Notes: a model not told the origin generated them from the sequence alone. DNA of 64,000 bases from Pseudomonas mangrovi (GCF_003052585.1 NZ_QASN01000020.1:124001-188000), one strand, 5' to 3'. Shown: positions 36,828 to 46,895, counted from the stretch's first letter. A program made the numbers and translations.

Positions 36828-37466
36828 TCAGTCATCGGTGTGGATCAGTCCCTCGCGCAAGGCATACAGAACCAGGCCGGGCAGGTCGTGGATGTCCAGG
36901 CGGTGCATGATCTGGGCGCGATGGGCTTCCACCGTCTTGACACTCAGGCCCAAGCCACTGGCGATGCTGCGAGCCGGAACGCCGCGAGTGATCAGGCGTA
37001 GAATCTCGATCTGGCGTGGCGTCAGCATGGGGCGAAGACGCGCGGCCGTCAGTGCCTGTTCGACCACGGGGGCGGCGATGGCCGAGCTCAGATAGCGTTC
37101 GCCGCGCACCACCGCCTGCAGCGCGGTGCGCAACTCGGTAGCCGCCGCGTCCTTGAGCAGGTAACCGTGGGCACCTCGACGCAGGGCGCTGCTGACGACT
37201 TCCGGGTCGCTGTGCATCGACAGCATCAGCACCTTGCTGCGTGGCGCGACTTCCATCAGTCGGTGCAGGGCCTGCAGGCCGTCGACACCCTTCATCGAGA
37301 CGTCCAGCAGGATCACGTCAGGGTCCAGTCCCACGGCCAGATCAATGGCCTCGGCGCCGTCGGTTGCCTCGCCCACTACTTCGTAGCCGGGCGCGCCGCC
37401 GATCATGGCCCTGACCCCGGCGCGAATCAGCGCATGATCATCGGCCAGCAACAGCCGGCAATTCAT
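36828..37466 (-). CDS. NarL/FixJ-type response regulator, no kinase adjacent
   Basis: A 212-residue regulator. The receiver domain has LLLADDH, phospho-acceptor Asp55 in ILLDVSM and Lys105 in YLLKD. The C-terminal LuxR-type DNA-binding domain (about 145-210) has LTPRQIEILRLITRGVPARSIASGLGLSVKTVEAHRAQIMHRL. No histidine kinase gene lies next to it; the nearest is the cheA of the operon just upstream on the same strand. A 158-base gap from cheB leaves room for its own promoter. The start at 37466 removes a long non-family leader. Confidence 0.88.
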   Translation of the reverse strand: MNCRLLLADDHALIRAGVRAMIGGAPGYEVVGEATDGAEAIDLAVGLDPDVILLDVSMKGVDGLQALHRLMEVAPRSKVLMLSMHSDPEVVSSALRRGAHGYLLKDAAATELRTALQAVVRGERYLSSAIAAPVVEQALTAARLRPMLTPRQIEILRLITRGVPARSIASGLGLSVKTVEAHRAQIMHRLDIHDLPGLVLYALREGLIHTDD

Positions 37467-37624
37467 CCGGCGCTGGCCAGGTCTAGGCCGGAACGGTCGG
37501 GTCGATATGGGTTCATGCGAGCTCCCTGCATGCAAAACGCCACGCCCCATGCGTGACGGTTATGAGTCTAGAGTGATTGCTCGAACAAAGGTTCTGCCCC
37601 TCGTCGGAAGCTCAGATTGACCGG

Positions 37625-38686
37625 TCAAGCCAGGCGCGACGGTCCCTGCAGGATTACCCTGGCAAGCGCATCCAGGGGTTCGCAGTACTGCGCCGCCTCC
37701 AGCGCCAGTGCTTCCTTGGGCATGCCGAAGACCACGCAGCTGGCTTCGTCCTGGGCAACGGTGCTGGCGCCGGCTTCGCGCATTGCCAGCAGGCCGCGGG
37801 CGCCGTCATCGCCCATCCCGGTCATGATGATGCCCAGGGCGTTGTGGCCGGCATGCTTGGCCACCGAACGGAACAGAACGTCCACCGACGGCTTGTGCCG
37901 ATTGACCGGCGGGCCGTCGATCACCTCCACCAGATACTGGGCGCCGCTGCGCTTGAGCTGCATGTGTCGGCCGCCGGGGGCGATCAGCGCCAGGCCGTTG
38001 CGCACCCGGTCCATGTGCTGCGCCTCGCGAACCTCGATGCGACAGAGCCCGTCCAGGCGCCGGGCGAAGGCAGCGGTAAACTTCTCCGGCATGTGCTGGA
38101 CGATGACCAGGCCCGGAGCATCGGCCGGCAACTGGCGCAGCACCAGTTCCAGCGCCTGGGTGCCGCCGGTGGATGTGCCCAGGGCAACCACCCGGTCCGT
38201 GGTGGTCAGGCGCGTACGTGCGCCGGGGTCGGCGTTTTTCGTCGGTCCCGGCGTTGCGGCTGCGGGCGGCGAGGGAGCCGGCGCGCGCGGGCGGCAGCGC
38301 GCGGCTGTTTCGATCTGCCGGATCAGGTCGGCGGAGAGTTGCAGCAGGCTTTCCTTCAGTCCCAGCCGGGCCTTGGTGAACACGCCTACCGCGCCGGCGG
38401 CCAGGGCTTCCAGGGTGATGCCGGCACCGGCCTCGGTCAGCGTCGAGCAGATGATGGTGGGCGTGGGGCGCTCGGCCATCAGTTTGCGCAGGAAGGTCAG
38501 GCCATCCATGCGCGGCATCTCGATGTCGAGCACCAGTACGTCCGGCCACTGCGCCTGCATCTTCTCCAGGGCGAACAGCGGATCGGCGGCCTGGCCGATC
38601 ACGCGGATGCCGGGATGGCCGTCCAGGCAGGTGGTCAGTACCTGACGTACCAGCGCGGAGTCGTCGACGATGAAGACCTTGATCAT
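37625..38686 (-). CDS. cheB: Chemoreceptor methylesterase/deamidase CheB
   Basis: A 353-residue protein with an N-terminal receiver (phospho-acceptor Asp54 in [12 protein letters not shown]), an Ala/Pro-rich linker (about 140-165) and a C-terminal esterase. The catalytic triad segments are [12 protein letters not shown] (Ser), [17 protein letters not shown] (His) and [12 protein letters not shown] (Asp). It removes methyl groups from receptor glutamates after phosphorylation by CheA. Last of the eight-gene che operon, 31 bases after cheR. The start at 38686 gives [10 protein letters not shown]. Confidence 0.94.
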   Translation of the reverse strand: MIKVFIVDDSALVRQVLTTCLDGHPGIRVIGQAADPLFALEKMQAQWPDVLVLDIEMPRMDGLTFLRKLMAERPTPTIICSTLTEAGAGITLEALAAGAVGVFTKARLGLKESLLQLSADLIRQIETAARCRPRAPAPSPPAAATPGPTKNADPGARTRLTTTDRVVALGTSTGGTQALELVLRQLPADAPGLVIVQHMPEKFTAAFARRLDGLCRIEVREAQHMDRVRNGLALIAPGGRHMQLKRSGAQYLVEVIDGPPVNRHKPSVDVLFRSVAKHAGHNALGIIMTGMGDDGARGLLAMREAGASTVAQDEASCVVFGMPKEALALEAAQYCEPLDALARVILQGPSRLA

Positions 38687-38717
38687 GGCGGTGCCCCCCT
38701 CACGGACGGGATCGGCA

Positions 38718-39539
38718 TCACTGACGCCTGAGAATGGATGGGGCAAGCGACTTCAGCGGCAGGTCGAAACCCTGCACCGATTCTGCGTGGCCGATGAACA
38801 GCAAGCCGCCGGGACGCAACCGCTCGATCAGGCGCGCGACGATGGCGCGCTTGTCCGCCGCGTTGAAGTAGATCAGTACGTTGCGCAGGAAGATCAGGTC
38901 GCAGACAGGTACGTCAGAAGGCAGCTCACGCATCAGGTTGAGCTCGCGCACGCTGATGCGCTGGCGCAGCGCGGTGCCGATGCGGAACAGTCCCTGCTGC
39001 TCGCCGACGCCCTTCAGACAGTGACGCTGCAACCAGCCGGGCGGGAAGGCGTGGCTGTCGGCGAGGGGGTAGATGGCGGCGCGGGCCTTTTCCAGCATGC
39101 GTTGGCTCAGGTCGGTGGCGAGGATACGCCAGTCATCGTGGCCGGCATGCTCGGCCAGCAGCATGGCCAGGCTGTAGGCTTCCTCTCCCGAGGAGCAGGC
39201 GGCGCTCCAGACGCGCAGCGGTCGTCGCTGCTCCTGCAGCCAGGTGGCGAGGAAGCGGAAGTGCTGCGGCTCACGAAAGAAGAAGGTCTCGTTGGTGGTC
39301 AGCAGATCGATGACCAGGCGCCGTTCGGTCTGCTGTTCCGGCTGATCCAGCAGGCGCAGATAGTCGCTGTAGCCCGACAGGTCCAGCGCGCGCAGGCGAC
39401 GCAACAGGCGCCCGGCGACCAGGGTGCGCTTGTGCGCGTTCAGACGGATGCCCGAGGCATCCAGCATCAGCTGCTGCAGCCGGGCGAACTCCGCCTCGCC
39501 CAGTTGCGGCACCTGCAGCGGGACCTTTTCAGCCGACAT
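38718..39539 (-). CDS. cheR: Chemoreceptor methyltransferase CheR
   Basis: A 273-residue SAM-dependent methyltransferase. It has an N-terminal helical domain (about 10-80), the segment [14 protein letters not shown], the SAM-binding [16 protein letters not shown] and the late FLRNVLIYF. It methylates receptor glutamates. The gene overlaps cheW by 11 bases (39529-39539) and so is translationally coupled. The start at 39539 (MSAEKVPLQ) is inside the upstream frame; earlier in-frame codons lie within cheW. Confidence 0.93.
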   Translation of the reverse strand: MSAEKVPLQVPQLGEAEFARLQQLMLDASGIRLNAHKRTLVAGRLLRRLRALDLSGYSDYLRLLDQPEQQTERRLVIDLLTTNETFFFREPQHFRFLATWLQEQRRPLRVWSAACSSGEEAYSLAMLLAEHAGHDDWRILATDLSQRMLEKARAAIYPLADSHAFPPGWLQRHCLKGVGEQQGLFRIGTALRQRISVRELNLMRELPSDVPVCDLIFLRNVLIYFNAADKRAIVARLIERLRPGGLLFIGHAESVQGFDLPLKSLAPSILRRQ

Positions 39540-40035
39540 CGCCCAGGGCTCGCTCCAGCTGCAGCAGATCATCCAGTGACAGCACATGGCGGACGTCGAG
39601 GATGATGGTGAAGCCCTGCTCGTCGCGGGCCATGCCGGCGATGAAGTCGGTACGGATGCCGGCACCGAACGGGGGCGCCGGCTCCACCTGCGCAGGCTCG
39701 ATGTCGAGGACCGCGTCCACCGCGTCCACCACCAGGCCGATGCGTTGCGCCGTGCCCTCCTGGCTGGTCTCGATGATGATGATGCAGGTGCGCTTGCCCG
39801 GGACGGTCAGGCTCATGCCGAAACGCGCTGCCAGATCGAGTACCGGCACCACGTTGCCGCGCAGATTGATCACGCCGTGGATGCAGGGCGGCATCATCGG
39901 CACGCTGGTGATCTGCCCGTATTCGATGATCTCGCGGACCAGCTCAATCGGCAGGGCATAGCGTGCCTGGCGTACGCGAAACGACAGGTGCTGCCCGCTG
40001 GTGGTCTCCGCTCCGACGTCGGATGTGCTGTTCAT
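39529..40035 (-). CDS. cheW: CheW of the second chemosensory operon
   Basis: A 168-residue single CheW domain: SFRVRQARYALPIELVREIIEYG, HGVINLRGNVVPVLDLAARFG and VVDAVDAVLDIEPAQVEP. It couples this operon's receptor to its CheA. It differs clearly from the flagellar-locus cheW at 2261-2740, in keeping with two separate arrays. The start at 40035 is preceded by a ribosome site (AGGAG) 10 bases after the receptor gene stop. Confidence 0.92.
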   Translation of the reverse strand: MNSTSDVGAETTSGQHLSFRVRQARYALPIELVREIIEYGQITSVPMMPPCIHGVINLRGNVVPVLDLAARFGMSLTVPGKRTCIIIIETSQEGTAQRIGLVVDAVDAVLDIEPAQVEPAPPFGAGIRTDFIAGMARDEQGFTIILDVRHVLSLDDLLQLERALGDVG

Positions 40036-40045
40036 GCGCCTTCTC

Positions 40046-41662
40046 CTAGCTGAAGCGGACGAACTGGCCATCATCGGACGACTCGTCGCCACGCGGCATG
40101 CTGCGCCGCGGGCTGGCCGCCTCGCGACGGGGCGCCTGGCGGGCATTATCGTCGAGGCGGAAGTAGCTGATCAGCTCGAGCAGCTGCCCGGCCTGGGCGT
40201 TCATCTCTTCGGAGGTGGCGGCCAGCTCTTCGGAGGCCGAGGCGTTCTGCTGGGTGATCTGGTTCATCTGGCCCATGGCGATGTTGATCTGCGCGGCGCC
40301 GCTGGTCTGCTCCTGGGACGCCGCCGTGATCTCCTGGACCAGGTCCGAGGTGCGCTGGATGTTCGGCACTATCTGGTCGAGCAGTGCGCCGGCCTGCTCC
40401 GCCAGCTGCACGCTGTTGCTCGCCACGCCGCCGATTTCCTGTGCGGCTACCTGGCTGCGCTCGGCCAGCTTGCGCACTTCGGCGGCGACCACCGCAAAGC
40501 CCTTGCCATGGTCGCCGGCACGGGCGGCCTCGATGGCGGCGTTCAGCGCCAGCAGATTGGTCTGGTAGGCAATGTCGTCGATGATGCCGATCTTGTCGGC
40601 GATCTGCTTCATCGCCACGACCATGTCGCGTACCGCCCGCCCGCCGTCAACCGCGTCATTGGCCGCCTTGCCGGCGATGCCGTCGGTGATCTTGGCGCTC
40701 TCGGTGTTCTGCGCGATGGAGGCCGACATCTGCTCGACCGAAGCGGTGGTTTGCTCGACGCTGGCGGCCTGCTCGCTGGCCGCCTGGCTGAGCGACTGCG
40801 AGGTGGCGCTGACTTCCTCGGAAGCCGAGGACAGCGAATCGGCGGCGCTGCGCACATCGCCCATCACGCTGCGCAGACGCTCGGTCATGTTCTTCATCGC
40901 CTGCAGCAGTTTGCCGGTCTCGTCCTTGCTGTCCACTTCGACCTGCACGTTCAGGTCGCCAGCGGCCAGGCTGTCCGCTACAGCGACGGCGCGGGCCAGC
41001 GGGCGACTGATGCTGCGCGTCACCAGCAGGCCGATCGCAAAACCCAGGCCGAGGGCAATGGCGATCAGTACGAACATCTGGGTCCGGGCGCCCAGGTAGA
41101 TGGTGGTGATTTCATCATTGGCGATGCTGGCGCGCTCCTTCTTGTGGTGCACCAGATCACTCATCAGATCGTCGAAACGATTGCCGGAGGCGCGCATGGG
41201 CGCCATGGCCGCGCTGATCTCGTCGGCGCTGCGCAGCTCGTCGGAGCTTTCGCGCAGCTTGAGCACCCGTTCCAGATCGCCGATGTAGGTGAGCATGGGT
41301 TGCTCGATCGAGTTGAACTGCGCCTTGCCTTCGGGTGTGACGAAGCTGTCACGCGCCGCCTCCAGCAGTTCCTGCATGCGCTGAATCGCCAGGCGTGTGT
41401 CGCTGACCGCTGCGTCGCGTTCCTCGACGGTCGCCGCCAGCAGGCTGCTGCGCAGGGCGCGGCCGGCATAGATCATCTGCATGTTGGCGCTCTGGATCTG
41501 CTCCAGCGACACCAGCTCGCGCGAGTACATCAGCTCGGCCAGGTCGTTGACCTCGCCAAGCTTCATCACGCCCATCACGCCGATGACCAGGGTGAGCACG
41601 CCGACCAGCAGAAAGCCGGTGATCAGACGCGCGCCGATTTTCATGTTGCGGAGCATTTGCAT
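40046..41662 (-). CDS. Methyl-accepting chemotaxis protein (receptor of the second che operon)
   Basis: A 538-residue receptor. Membrane helix about 8-32, a periplasmic four-helix-bundle type sensor region (about 35-190), a second helix (about 192-215), HAMP (about 212-265) and a signalling domain with the conserved tip [38 protein letters not shown]. The ligand is unknown. The start at 41662 follows AGGAG; a longer frame running into cheA is rejected. It lies 11 bases after cheA and 10 before cheW. Confidence 0.93.
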   Translation of the reverse strand: MQMLRNMKIGARLITGFLLVGVLTLVIGVMGVMKLGEVNDLAELMYSRELVSLEQIQSANMQMIYAGRALRSSLLAATVEERDAAVSDTRLAIQRMQELLEAARDSFVTPEGKAQFNSIEQPMLTYIGDLERVLKLRESSDELRSADEISAAMAPMRASGNRFDDLMSDLVHHKKERASIANDEITTIYLGARTQMFVLIAIALGLGFAIGLLVTRSISRPLARAVAVADSLAAGDLNVQVEVDSKDETGKLLQAMKNMTERLRSVMGDVRSAADSLSSASEEVSATSQSLSQAASEQAASVEQTTASVEQMSASIAQNTESAKITDGIAGKAANDAVDGGRAVRDMVVAMKQIADKIGIIDDIAYQTNLLALNAAIEAARAGDHGKGFAVVAAEVRKLAERSQVAAQEIGGVASNSVQLAEQAGALLDQIVPNIQRTSDLVQEITAASQEQTSGAAQINIAMGQMNQITQQNASASEELAATSEEMNAQAGQLLELISYFRLDDNARQAPRREAASPRRSMPRGDESSDDGQFVRFS

Positions 41663-41673
41663 GGGGGTTTCTC

Positions 41674-43896
41674 CTACCGACCTTTGACGTCGGGGTGGGG
41701 CAGGTTCTGGGTTGGATCGGCGGGGTGCGCGTCGACGGTCTGTTGCAGGTGCCGGAACAGGCTGGGGACGTCCAGGATCAGGGCGACCTGACCGGTTCCG
41801 AGGATGGTCGAGCCGCCGATTCCCTGCAGATGCTGGAACAGGCGGCCCAGGGGTTTGATCACGGTCTGCAGTTCGCCATGCAGGTGATCGACGATCAGCC
41901 CGGCCTGCTGTCGGCCCTGGCTGACCACGACGATGTTGCGTCTGCCTTCGGTGCTTTCCGGCAAGCCGAAGTGGCTGGCCAGGGACAGGCAGGGCAGGGG
42001 TCTGCCACGCAGGCTGATATAGCCGTAGGAAGCGCCGGTAAGTTGCTGACCGTCGACTTCCAGGCACTCGGTGACCATGTCCAGGGGGATCACGAAGTGA
42101 TCCTCGCCAAGGCTGATCAGGAAGCCATCGATGATCGCCAGTGTCAGCGGCAGGCGGATGCGGAAGGTGCTGCCGAGGCCCGCTCGGGACTCGATTTCCA
42201 CGGTGCCGCGCAGGGCATCGATGGCGCTGCGCACCACGTCCATGCCCACGCCACGGCCGGACAGGTCGGAAACCGTGTCGGCGGTGGAGAAGCCGGCGGC
42301 GAAGATCAGTCGATGAATCTCCGCTTCGGAAAGGTTGGCGGCCGGATCGATCAGCCCGCGTTCCACGGCCTTGGCGCGAATGCGCGCGCTGTTCAGCCCG
42401 CGGCCGTCGTCGCGGATCTCGATCACCACCATGCCCGACTCGTGAAAGGCGTCCAGAATCAGCCGGCCCTCGGCGGGTTTGCCGGCGGCCAGGCGCTCAG
42501 CGGCGGACTCGATGCCATGGTCCATGGCATTGCGCACCAGGTGGGTCAGCGGATCGCCCAGCTTGTCGATCACCGCCTTGTCCAGTTCGGTGTCGGCGCC
42601 GCGGATTTCCAGGCGGATGTTCTTGCCCAGTTGCTCGCTGACATCGCGGACCACGCGGTGAAAGCGGTTGAAGGTGTCGCCGATCTCGATCATGCGCAGC
42701 TTCAGCGCCGCCTCGCGGATCTGTTCGACATGCTGGTTGACCAGCCCGGTGGTTTCCATGCAGGCGCCATCGCCATTGGCCCGCGCCCGCAGGTGCGCCC
42801 CGGCGGCGCTGATCACCAGTTCGCCGACCAGGTTGATCAACTCGTCGAGCTTGTGCGCCGCGACGCGGATCTGCGCGCTTTCCTGCAGGCGTTTCTCGCG
42901 CACCGTCTGCTGCTTGTTCAGGGCTGCGTCCACCGCCTGGGCGACGACCATGCCCTGTTCCACCAGCAGGCTGCCCAGCGGCTGCGGTTGCTCGGGTTGC
43001 GCGCCCTGCAGGGCAAGCCCCTCGGCCAGTTCGGTGGCCGTCAGCAGGCCGGCGTTGACGAGAATCTCGCCGATACGCCCGTCGGTTTCCGGCAGTGCCT
43101 GGATCAGCTCGAGGTAGTCGGCCAGGGCGCTGTCGGGGGGCAGGATACGCAGCGTGCAGAAGTCGCGGATGAACTCGAAGACCTCCTCGATCTCGGCTTT
43201 GCTGGCGGCGCTGCAGAGGCCGATTTCCAGACCCAGGTAGCAGCTTTCCGGATCGAGCTCGGTCAGCGCCGGCAGTGCCTCGTCGATCAGCTGCAGATCG
43301 AGGATGTCACCCAGGCGCTGCAGGTAGCGCAGAAAAGCGGCCGGATCGAATCCGTTGCGCAGCAGGTCGGGATGGAAGCGCACCGAGATATGCCAGGCGC
43401 CGTCGGCCTCGCAGCTGGCGCAGCGCTGCAGCTGCCCTTTGCTGCTGCAGCCGCTGGCAGCCGCGACGACTGGAATCAGCGCCACTGGCGAGGGCTCGCC
43501 GCAATGTTCGGCAAGCGCCTGCAGCAGTTGTTGCTGGTGGGTGGTGTCGACCTCCAGCTGACCGCTGGCCGGGTCTATCAGCTCGATCATCGAGCCGACT
43601 TCGTCGACGCAGCGCAGCATGATCGAGATCAGCGTCGGGTCCAGCTGGCGCTGGCCGTCGCGCACCGCCATCAGCAGGTTTTCCAGACGGTGGGTGAAGT
43701 CCACCAACGGCGTCAGCGAAAACAGCCCCGCGGAACCCTTGAGGGTATGCATGGCGCGGAACAGGCCGTTGATCGCGTCCTCGTTGCCGGGCTGTGTATC
43801 GAGCAGCAGCAGATATTCCTCGGCTTGCCGCGCCAGATCGCGCGCTTCCTCGACGAAGCTTGCCAGCAGCTGGCTCCACTGATCGGCGTCTAGCAT
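41674..43896 (-). CDS. cheA: Chemotaxis histidine kinase CheA with an embedded MshEN-like repeat
   Basis: A 740-residue kinase. P1 HPt domain with phospho-acceptor His50 ([10 protein letters not shown]); a linker; a region about 165-255 with [21 protein letters not shown], in the position of the CheY-binding domain; then a tandem 24-residue repeat at 274-297 and 306-329 resembling the MshEN c-di-GMP-binding motif. P3 dimerisation about 335-400, the ATPase with [18 protein letters not shown] and GRGVGMDVV, and a C-terminal CheW-like P5 (about 590-720). All catalytic motifs are intact. The start at 43896 overlaps the STAS gene by seven bases; an upstream extension runs through two other genes and is rejected. 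Confidence 0.93.
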   Translation of the reverse strand: MLDADQWSQLLASFVEEARDLARQAEEYLLLLDTQPGNEDAINGLFRAMHTLKGSAGLFSLTPLVDFTHRLENLLMAVRDGQRQLDPTLISIMLRCVDEVGSMIELIDPASGQLEVDTTHQQQLLQALAEHCGEPSPVALIPVVAAASGCSSKGQLQRCASCEADGAWHISVRFHPDLLRNGFDPAAFLRYLQRLGDILDLQLIDEALPALTELDPESCYLGLEIGLCSAASKAEIEEVFEFIRDFCTLRILPPDSALADYLELIQALPETDGRIGEILVNAGLLTATELAEGLALQGAQPEQPQPLGSLLVEQGMVVAQAVDAALNKQQTVREKRLQESAQIRVAAHKLDELINLVGELVISAAGAHLRARANGDGACMETTGLVNQHVEQIREAALKLRMIEIGDTFNRFHRVVRDVSEQLGKNIRLEIRGADTELDKAVIDKLGDPLTHLVRNAMDHGIESAAERLAAGKPAEGRLILDAFHESGMVVIEIRDDGRGLNSARIRAKAVERGLIDPAANLSEAEIHRLIFAAGFSTADTVSDLSGRGVGMDVVRSAIDALRGTVEIESRAGLGSTFRIRLPLTLAIIDGFLISLGEDHFVIPLDMVTECLEVDGQQLTGASYGYISLRGRPLPCLSLASHFGLPESTEGRRNIVVVSQGRQQAGLIVDHLHGELQTVIKPLGRLFQHLQGIGGSTILGTGQVALILDVPSLFRHLQQTVDAHPADPTQNLPHPDVKGR

Positions 43897-44198
43897 TGCG
43901 CCCTCGCATCGGCTTGCGCCACGTGCAGCAGATCGAGCAGTTCCAGTACCCCCGAGCCGGCCTCGACCAGCTGCAGGCTGCCGCCAGCGGCATGCAGGAA
44001 GTGTCGGGCCGACAACAGCAACTGCACGCCGGCGGTGTCCAGCTCGTCGAGCTGCGCCAGGCCCATCTGCCATTCCTGCACGGGAGCGCTGCCCAGCGCC
44101 TCCAGCAGCAGCGTGCGGGCGTCGTTCACTTCGTAGATGGTCAGACTGCCGCGCAGCTCGAGGCGGGGGGCAGCGATATCGCGTTCCAGTTGAAACAT
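43890..44198 (-). CDS. STAS-domain protein in the che operon
   Basis: A 102-residue single STAS (anti-sigma factor antagonist) domain. It has LELRGSLTIYEVNDARTLLLEAL and the loop LDELDTAGVQLLLSA, where the residue phosphorylated in SpoIIAA-like proteins is a threonine within DTAG. It lies between cheY (2-base gap) and cheA (7-base overlap). No anti-sigma kinase of the RsbW type is present in the window. It may bind nucleotides or act as a phospho-switch linked to the chemosensory complex; this is inference. Confidence 0.85.
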   Translation of the reverse strand: MFQLERDIAAPRLELRGSLTIYEVNDARTLLLEALGSAPVQEWQMGLAQLDELDTAGVQLLLSARHFLHAAGGSLQLVEAGSGVLELLDLLHVAQADARAQC

Positions 44199-44200
44199 GC

Positions 44201-44569
44201 TCAGCCCACCAGCTTGTCGACGGCGCTGAGCAACTGCTGCGGCTGGAACGGCTTGACGATCCAGGCGCGGGCGCCGGCAGCCTGGCCTTCAGCCTTCTTC
44301 GACTGCTCGCTCTCGGTGGTGAGCATGACGATGGGCGTGAAGCGGTAGCTGGCATTCGCCTTGACCGCCTTCACCAGGCCGATGCCGTCCAGGTTGGGCA
44401 TGTTCACGTCGCTGATGATCAGGTTGATCTTCTGCCCGTCGAGCTTGCTCAGCGCGTCACGCCCGTCCACCGCTTCGATCACCTGGTGGCCGGCCGCGGT
44501 CAGCGTCATCTTCACCAGTTGGCGCATGGACATGGAGTCGTCGACGATCAGGATGGTTTTGCCGGCCAT
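44201..44569 (-). CDS. cheY: Response regulator CheY
   Basis: A 122-residue single receiver domain. The acidic pair is in LIVDDSMSMRQ (Asp10, Asp11), the phospho-acceptor is Asp54 in LIISDVNMPNLDG, and the threonine and lysine follow in VMLTTE and WIVKPF. It receives phosphate from the operon's CheA. Whether it acts on the flagellar motor or another output cannot be told from sequence. 17 bases separate it from the upstream receptor-like gene. Confidence 0.92.
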   Translation of the reverse strand: MAGKTILIVDDSMSMRQLVKMTLTAAGHQVIEAVDGRDALSKLDGQKINLIISDVNMPNLDGIGLVKAVKANASYRFTPIVMLTTESEQSKKAEGQAAGARAWIVKPFQPQQLLSAVDKLVG

Positions 44570-44586
44570 GCTGGCCTCCTTGCGAG

Positions 44587-45666
44587 TCAGAAAAAGGTGA
44601 TGTCGTCGGACGGCGCGGCATTTCGCTTGCCGTGGCGTTCCTCGTCGGTGGTGAACTGGCGGCGCAGGTCGCTCAGCCAGCGATTCGGTTCGGCGAGGAT
44701 CGCGTCCTGGTCGGCAAGTGCCCTCTGCAGGCGCTGCAGGTCGTGCTGCAGGTGGTCGAGCATCTGGTCGGTACGGTCCTGGAACTGCAGGTTCACCACG
44801 ATCTGTTCGATGCTGGCACGGGTCTGCCGGGTTTCCTGCTGCAGTTCGCCCGAGGTGGCGGAGAGGCGCTCCAGGTCACCTCCCAGATCGGTCATCACCT
44901 TGCCGGTGGCCTGGTCGAGATAGGCGAGGTTGTCCGCTTCGCTGCTGCCCAGTTCCTCGGCGGCGACCACGGTGGCGCGGATGGCCTGATTGATCTCCTT
45001 GACCTTCTCGCTCATGCGCTGGCCGGTTTCGGCCGAGAGGCTGGACAGCTTGCGTACCTCGTCGGCGACTACCGAGAAGCCGCGCCCGTACTCCCCGGCG
45101 CGGGCGGCCTCGATGGCGGCGTTGAGCGCCAGCAGGTTGGTCTGGCTGGCGATGTCCTGAACCAGCTTGGACATGCCCTGCAGTTCGCTGGCGTAGTTGT
45201 CGAGATGACCGATGGTGGCCAGCAGTCCCTGGCGCCGGGCGCTGGCGGCGTGGAAGGCGACGGTGACCTCGTTGAGACTGCTGCGAGCCTCCCGCAGGCT
45301 GCTTGCCAAGCCCTGATCGCCGATGGCAGCGCTGGACTGGTCGAGGGTCGCGGCCAGCCGCTGGTCGAGCGTGGCAAAGCGTTCGAACAGTGCCTGGATA
45401 TTGTCCTGCACCGTGCGGCGTACCTGCCCGAGGCTGTGATCCCACTCCGGCGCCACCTGCATCAGCAGCGGCTCGAGGTCGATGCGCGAGGGCGGCAGGA
45501 CCTGCGTCGGGGCGACTTCTGCAGCGACGACCGCGCGCCGTGGCAGCAGGAAGAAGGCCGCCACTGCGCAGATCAGCAGCGCGCCGATCATCAGCCAGGT
45601 CAGTTGCAGGCGGTAGGCGAGGGCAGCGAGGATCAGGCCGATCCAGAGAGAGCAGTAAGCGAGCAC
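44587..45666 (-). CDS. Short receptor-like protein without a periplasmic sensor domain
   Basis: A 359-residue protein. Two closely spaced N-terminal membrane helices (about 2-18 and 23-41), a cytoplasmic helical stretch (about 60-150) and a methyl-accepting-type signalling hairpin with [37 protein letters not shown] (about 172-208). There is no periplasmic sensor and no recognisable HAMP domain. The C-terminus DDITFF is unusual. The start is GTG at 45666; a nearby ATG is out of frame. It is first in the che operon and may sense an internal or membrane signal. Confidence 0.85.
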   Translation of the reverse strand: MLAYCSLWIGLILAALAYRLQLTWLMIGALLICAVAAFFLLPRRAVVAAEVAPTQVLPPSRIDLEPLLMQVAPEWDHSLGQVRRTVQDNIQALFERFATLDQRLAATLDQSSAAIGDQGLASSLREARSSLNEVTVAFHAASARRQGLLATIGHLDNYASELQGMSKLVQDIASQTNLLALNAAIEAARAGEYGRGFSVVADEVRKLSSLSAETGQRMSEKVKEINQAIRATVVAAEELGSSEADNLAYLDQATGKVMTDLGGDLERLSATSGELQQETRQTRASIEQIVVNLQFQDRTDQMLDHLQHDLQRLQRALADQDAILAEPNRWLSDLRRQFTTDEERHGKRNAAPSDDITFF

Positions 45667-45805
45667 ATTGGTGTCCCGTGGTTTTTTTCTAAAGCGGACG
45701 ATAATGGGGGGGATGGTTCGCCGATATCGGGGAAACCCCTATGCGGTGAACAGCCCGGCAGGGCTGGTGTGGCGCCGGTCGGCGCGGCATGATGCGTTGA
45801 CGCGG

Positions 45806-45832
45806 TTCAGTTCCGGCGCAACGCGCCGATAT
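45806..45832 (+). promoter_or_regulatory. Possible sigma-28 (FliA) promoter for cheV
   Basis: TTCA, then 15 bases, then GCCGATAT. Compared with the FliA consensus TAAA-N15-GCCGATAA the -10 part differs at one base and the spacing is exact; the -35 part is weak. It ends 58 bases before the cheV ATG. Another GCCGATAT at 45720-45727 is farther away. Confidence 0.4.
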
Positions 45833-45890
45833 CCTGCTATTCGCTGCGAGGCTGGGACGCCGGGCAGTCTTTACTCGGAGGAATTCCCTC

Positions 45891-46826
45891 ATGGCCGGCA
45901 TTCTCGACTCGGTCGATCAGCGCACGCAGTTGGTGGGTGAAAACCGCCTGGAAATCCTGATGTTCCGCCTGACCGGCAGACAGCTTTTCGCGATCAACGT
46001 GTTCAAGGTTCAGGAGGTACTACAGCTGCCTCGGCTGACGCTGATGCCGCAGCGTCATCCGTGCGTCTGCGGCGTGATCAACCTGCGCGGCCAGACCATT
46101 CCGGTGATCGATCTGTCCCAGGCGATCGGCATGCGCTCGATCAAGCCTGACCAGAACAGCACCATCATCGTCACCGAATACAACCGTAGCGTGCAGGCCT
46201 TCCTGGTCGGCAGCGTGGACCGCATCGTCAACCTCAACTGGGAGTCGATCCTGCCGCCGCCGGGTGGTTCGGGTCGCCAGCACTACCTCACTGCCATCAC
46301 CCGGGTCGATGACAACCTGGTCGAGGTGATCGATGTCGAGAAAGTGCTCGCGGAGATCGTCCCCTACGACGCACGCATCGCTCCCGAACGTCTCGCCGAT
46401 CCGGTGCTCGCCCGCGCCCGCGGTCGGGAAGTGCTGCTGGTCGACGACTCCAGTGTCGCCATCAGTCAGTTGCGCGACACCCTGGTGCAGTTCGGCGTCA
46501 AGCTGCACACCGCCAGCGACGGCCTGAAGGGCTTGCGCATGCTGCAGAAGTGGGCGGACGCCGGTGAGGTCGTCACCGACCGTCTGCTGATGGTCTTCAC
46601 CGATGCCGAAATGCCCGAGATGGATGGTTACCGGCTGACCACCGAGATCCGCAAGGACCCGCGCCTGCGCGATCTCTACGTGGTACTGCACACCTCGCTG
46701 TCCGGCAGTTTCAACGAGGCCATGGTGAAGAAGGTCGGCTGCGACAACTTCCTCTCCAAGTTCCAGCCGGACAAGCTGGTCGACGTGGTCCGCGACCGCC
46801 TGATGCGGGATCAGCCCGCCGGCTGA
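45891..46826 (+). CDS. cheV: Chemotaxis protein CheV
   Basis: A 311-residue protein with an N-terminal CheW domain (about 18-160; CGVINLRGQTIPVIDL) and a C-terminal receiver domain (about 178-305) with VLLVDDSSVA and phospho-acceptor Asp238 in MVFTDAEMPEMDGYRL. CheV couples receptors to CheA and may dampen signalling when phosphorylated. It is divergent from the che operon and separated from it by 224 bases. Confidence 0.93.
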   Translation: MAGILDSVDQRTQLVGENRLEILMFRLTGRQLFAINVFKVQEVLQLPRLTLMPQRHPCVCGVINLRGQTIPVIDLSQAIGMRSIKPDQNSTIIVTEYNRSVQAFLVGSVDRIVNLNWESILPPPGGSGRQHYLTAITRVDDNLVEVIDVEKVLAEIVPYDARIAPERLADPVLARARGREVLLVDDSSVAISQLRDTLVQFGVKLHTASDGLKGLRMLQKWADAGEVVTDRLLMVFTDAEMPEMDGYRLTTEIRKDPRLRDLYVVLHTSLSGSFNEAMVKKVGCDNFLSKFQPDKLVDVVRDRLMRDQPAG

Positions 46827-46895
46827 TGCCGGCTTGTCTGCCTAGCTCCCGCTACGTATAAAGGCGGCTTCCTCCGGCCACAGGAAGTCGCCCGC

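Noticed and set aside
41695..43893. A 732-codon plus-strand frame opposite cheA, and a similar 596-codon one opposite the receptor (40001-41791)
   Set aside because: Both mirror well-supported minus-strand genes and show unstructured His/Gln/Asp-rich sequence.
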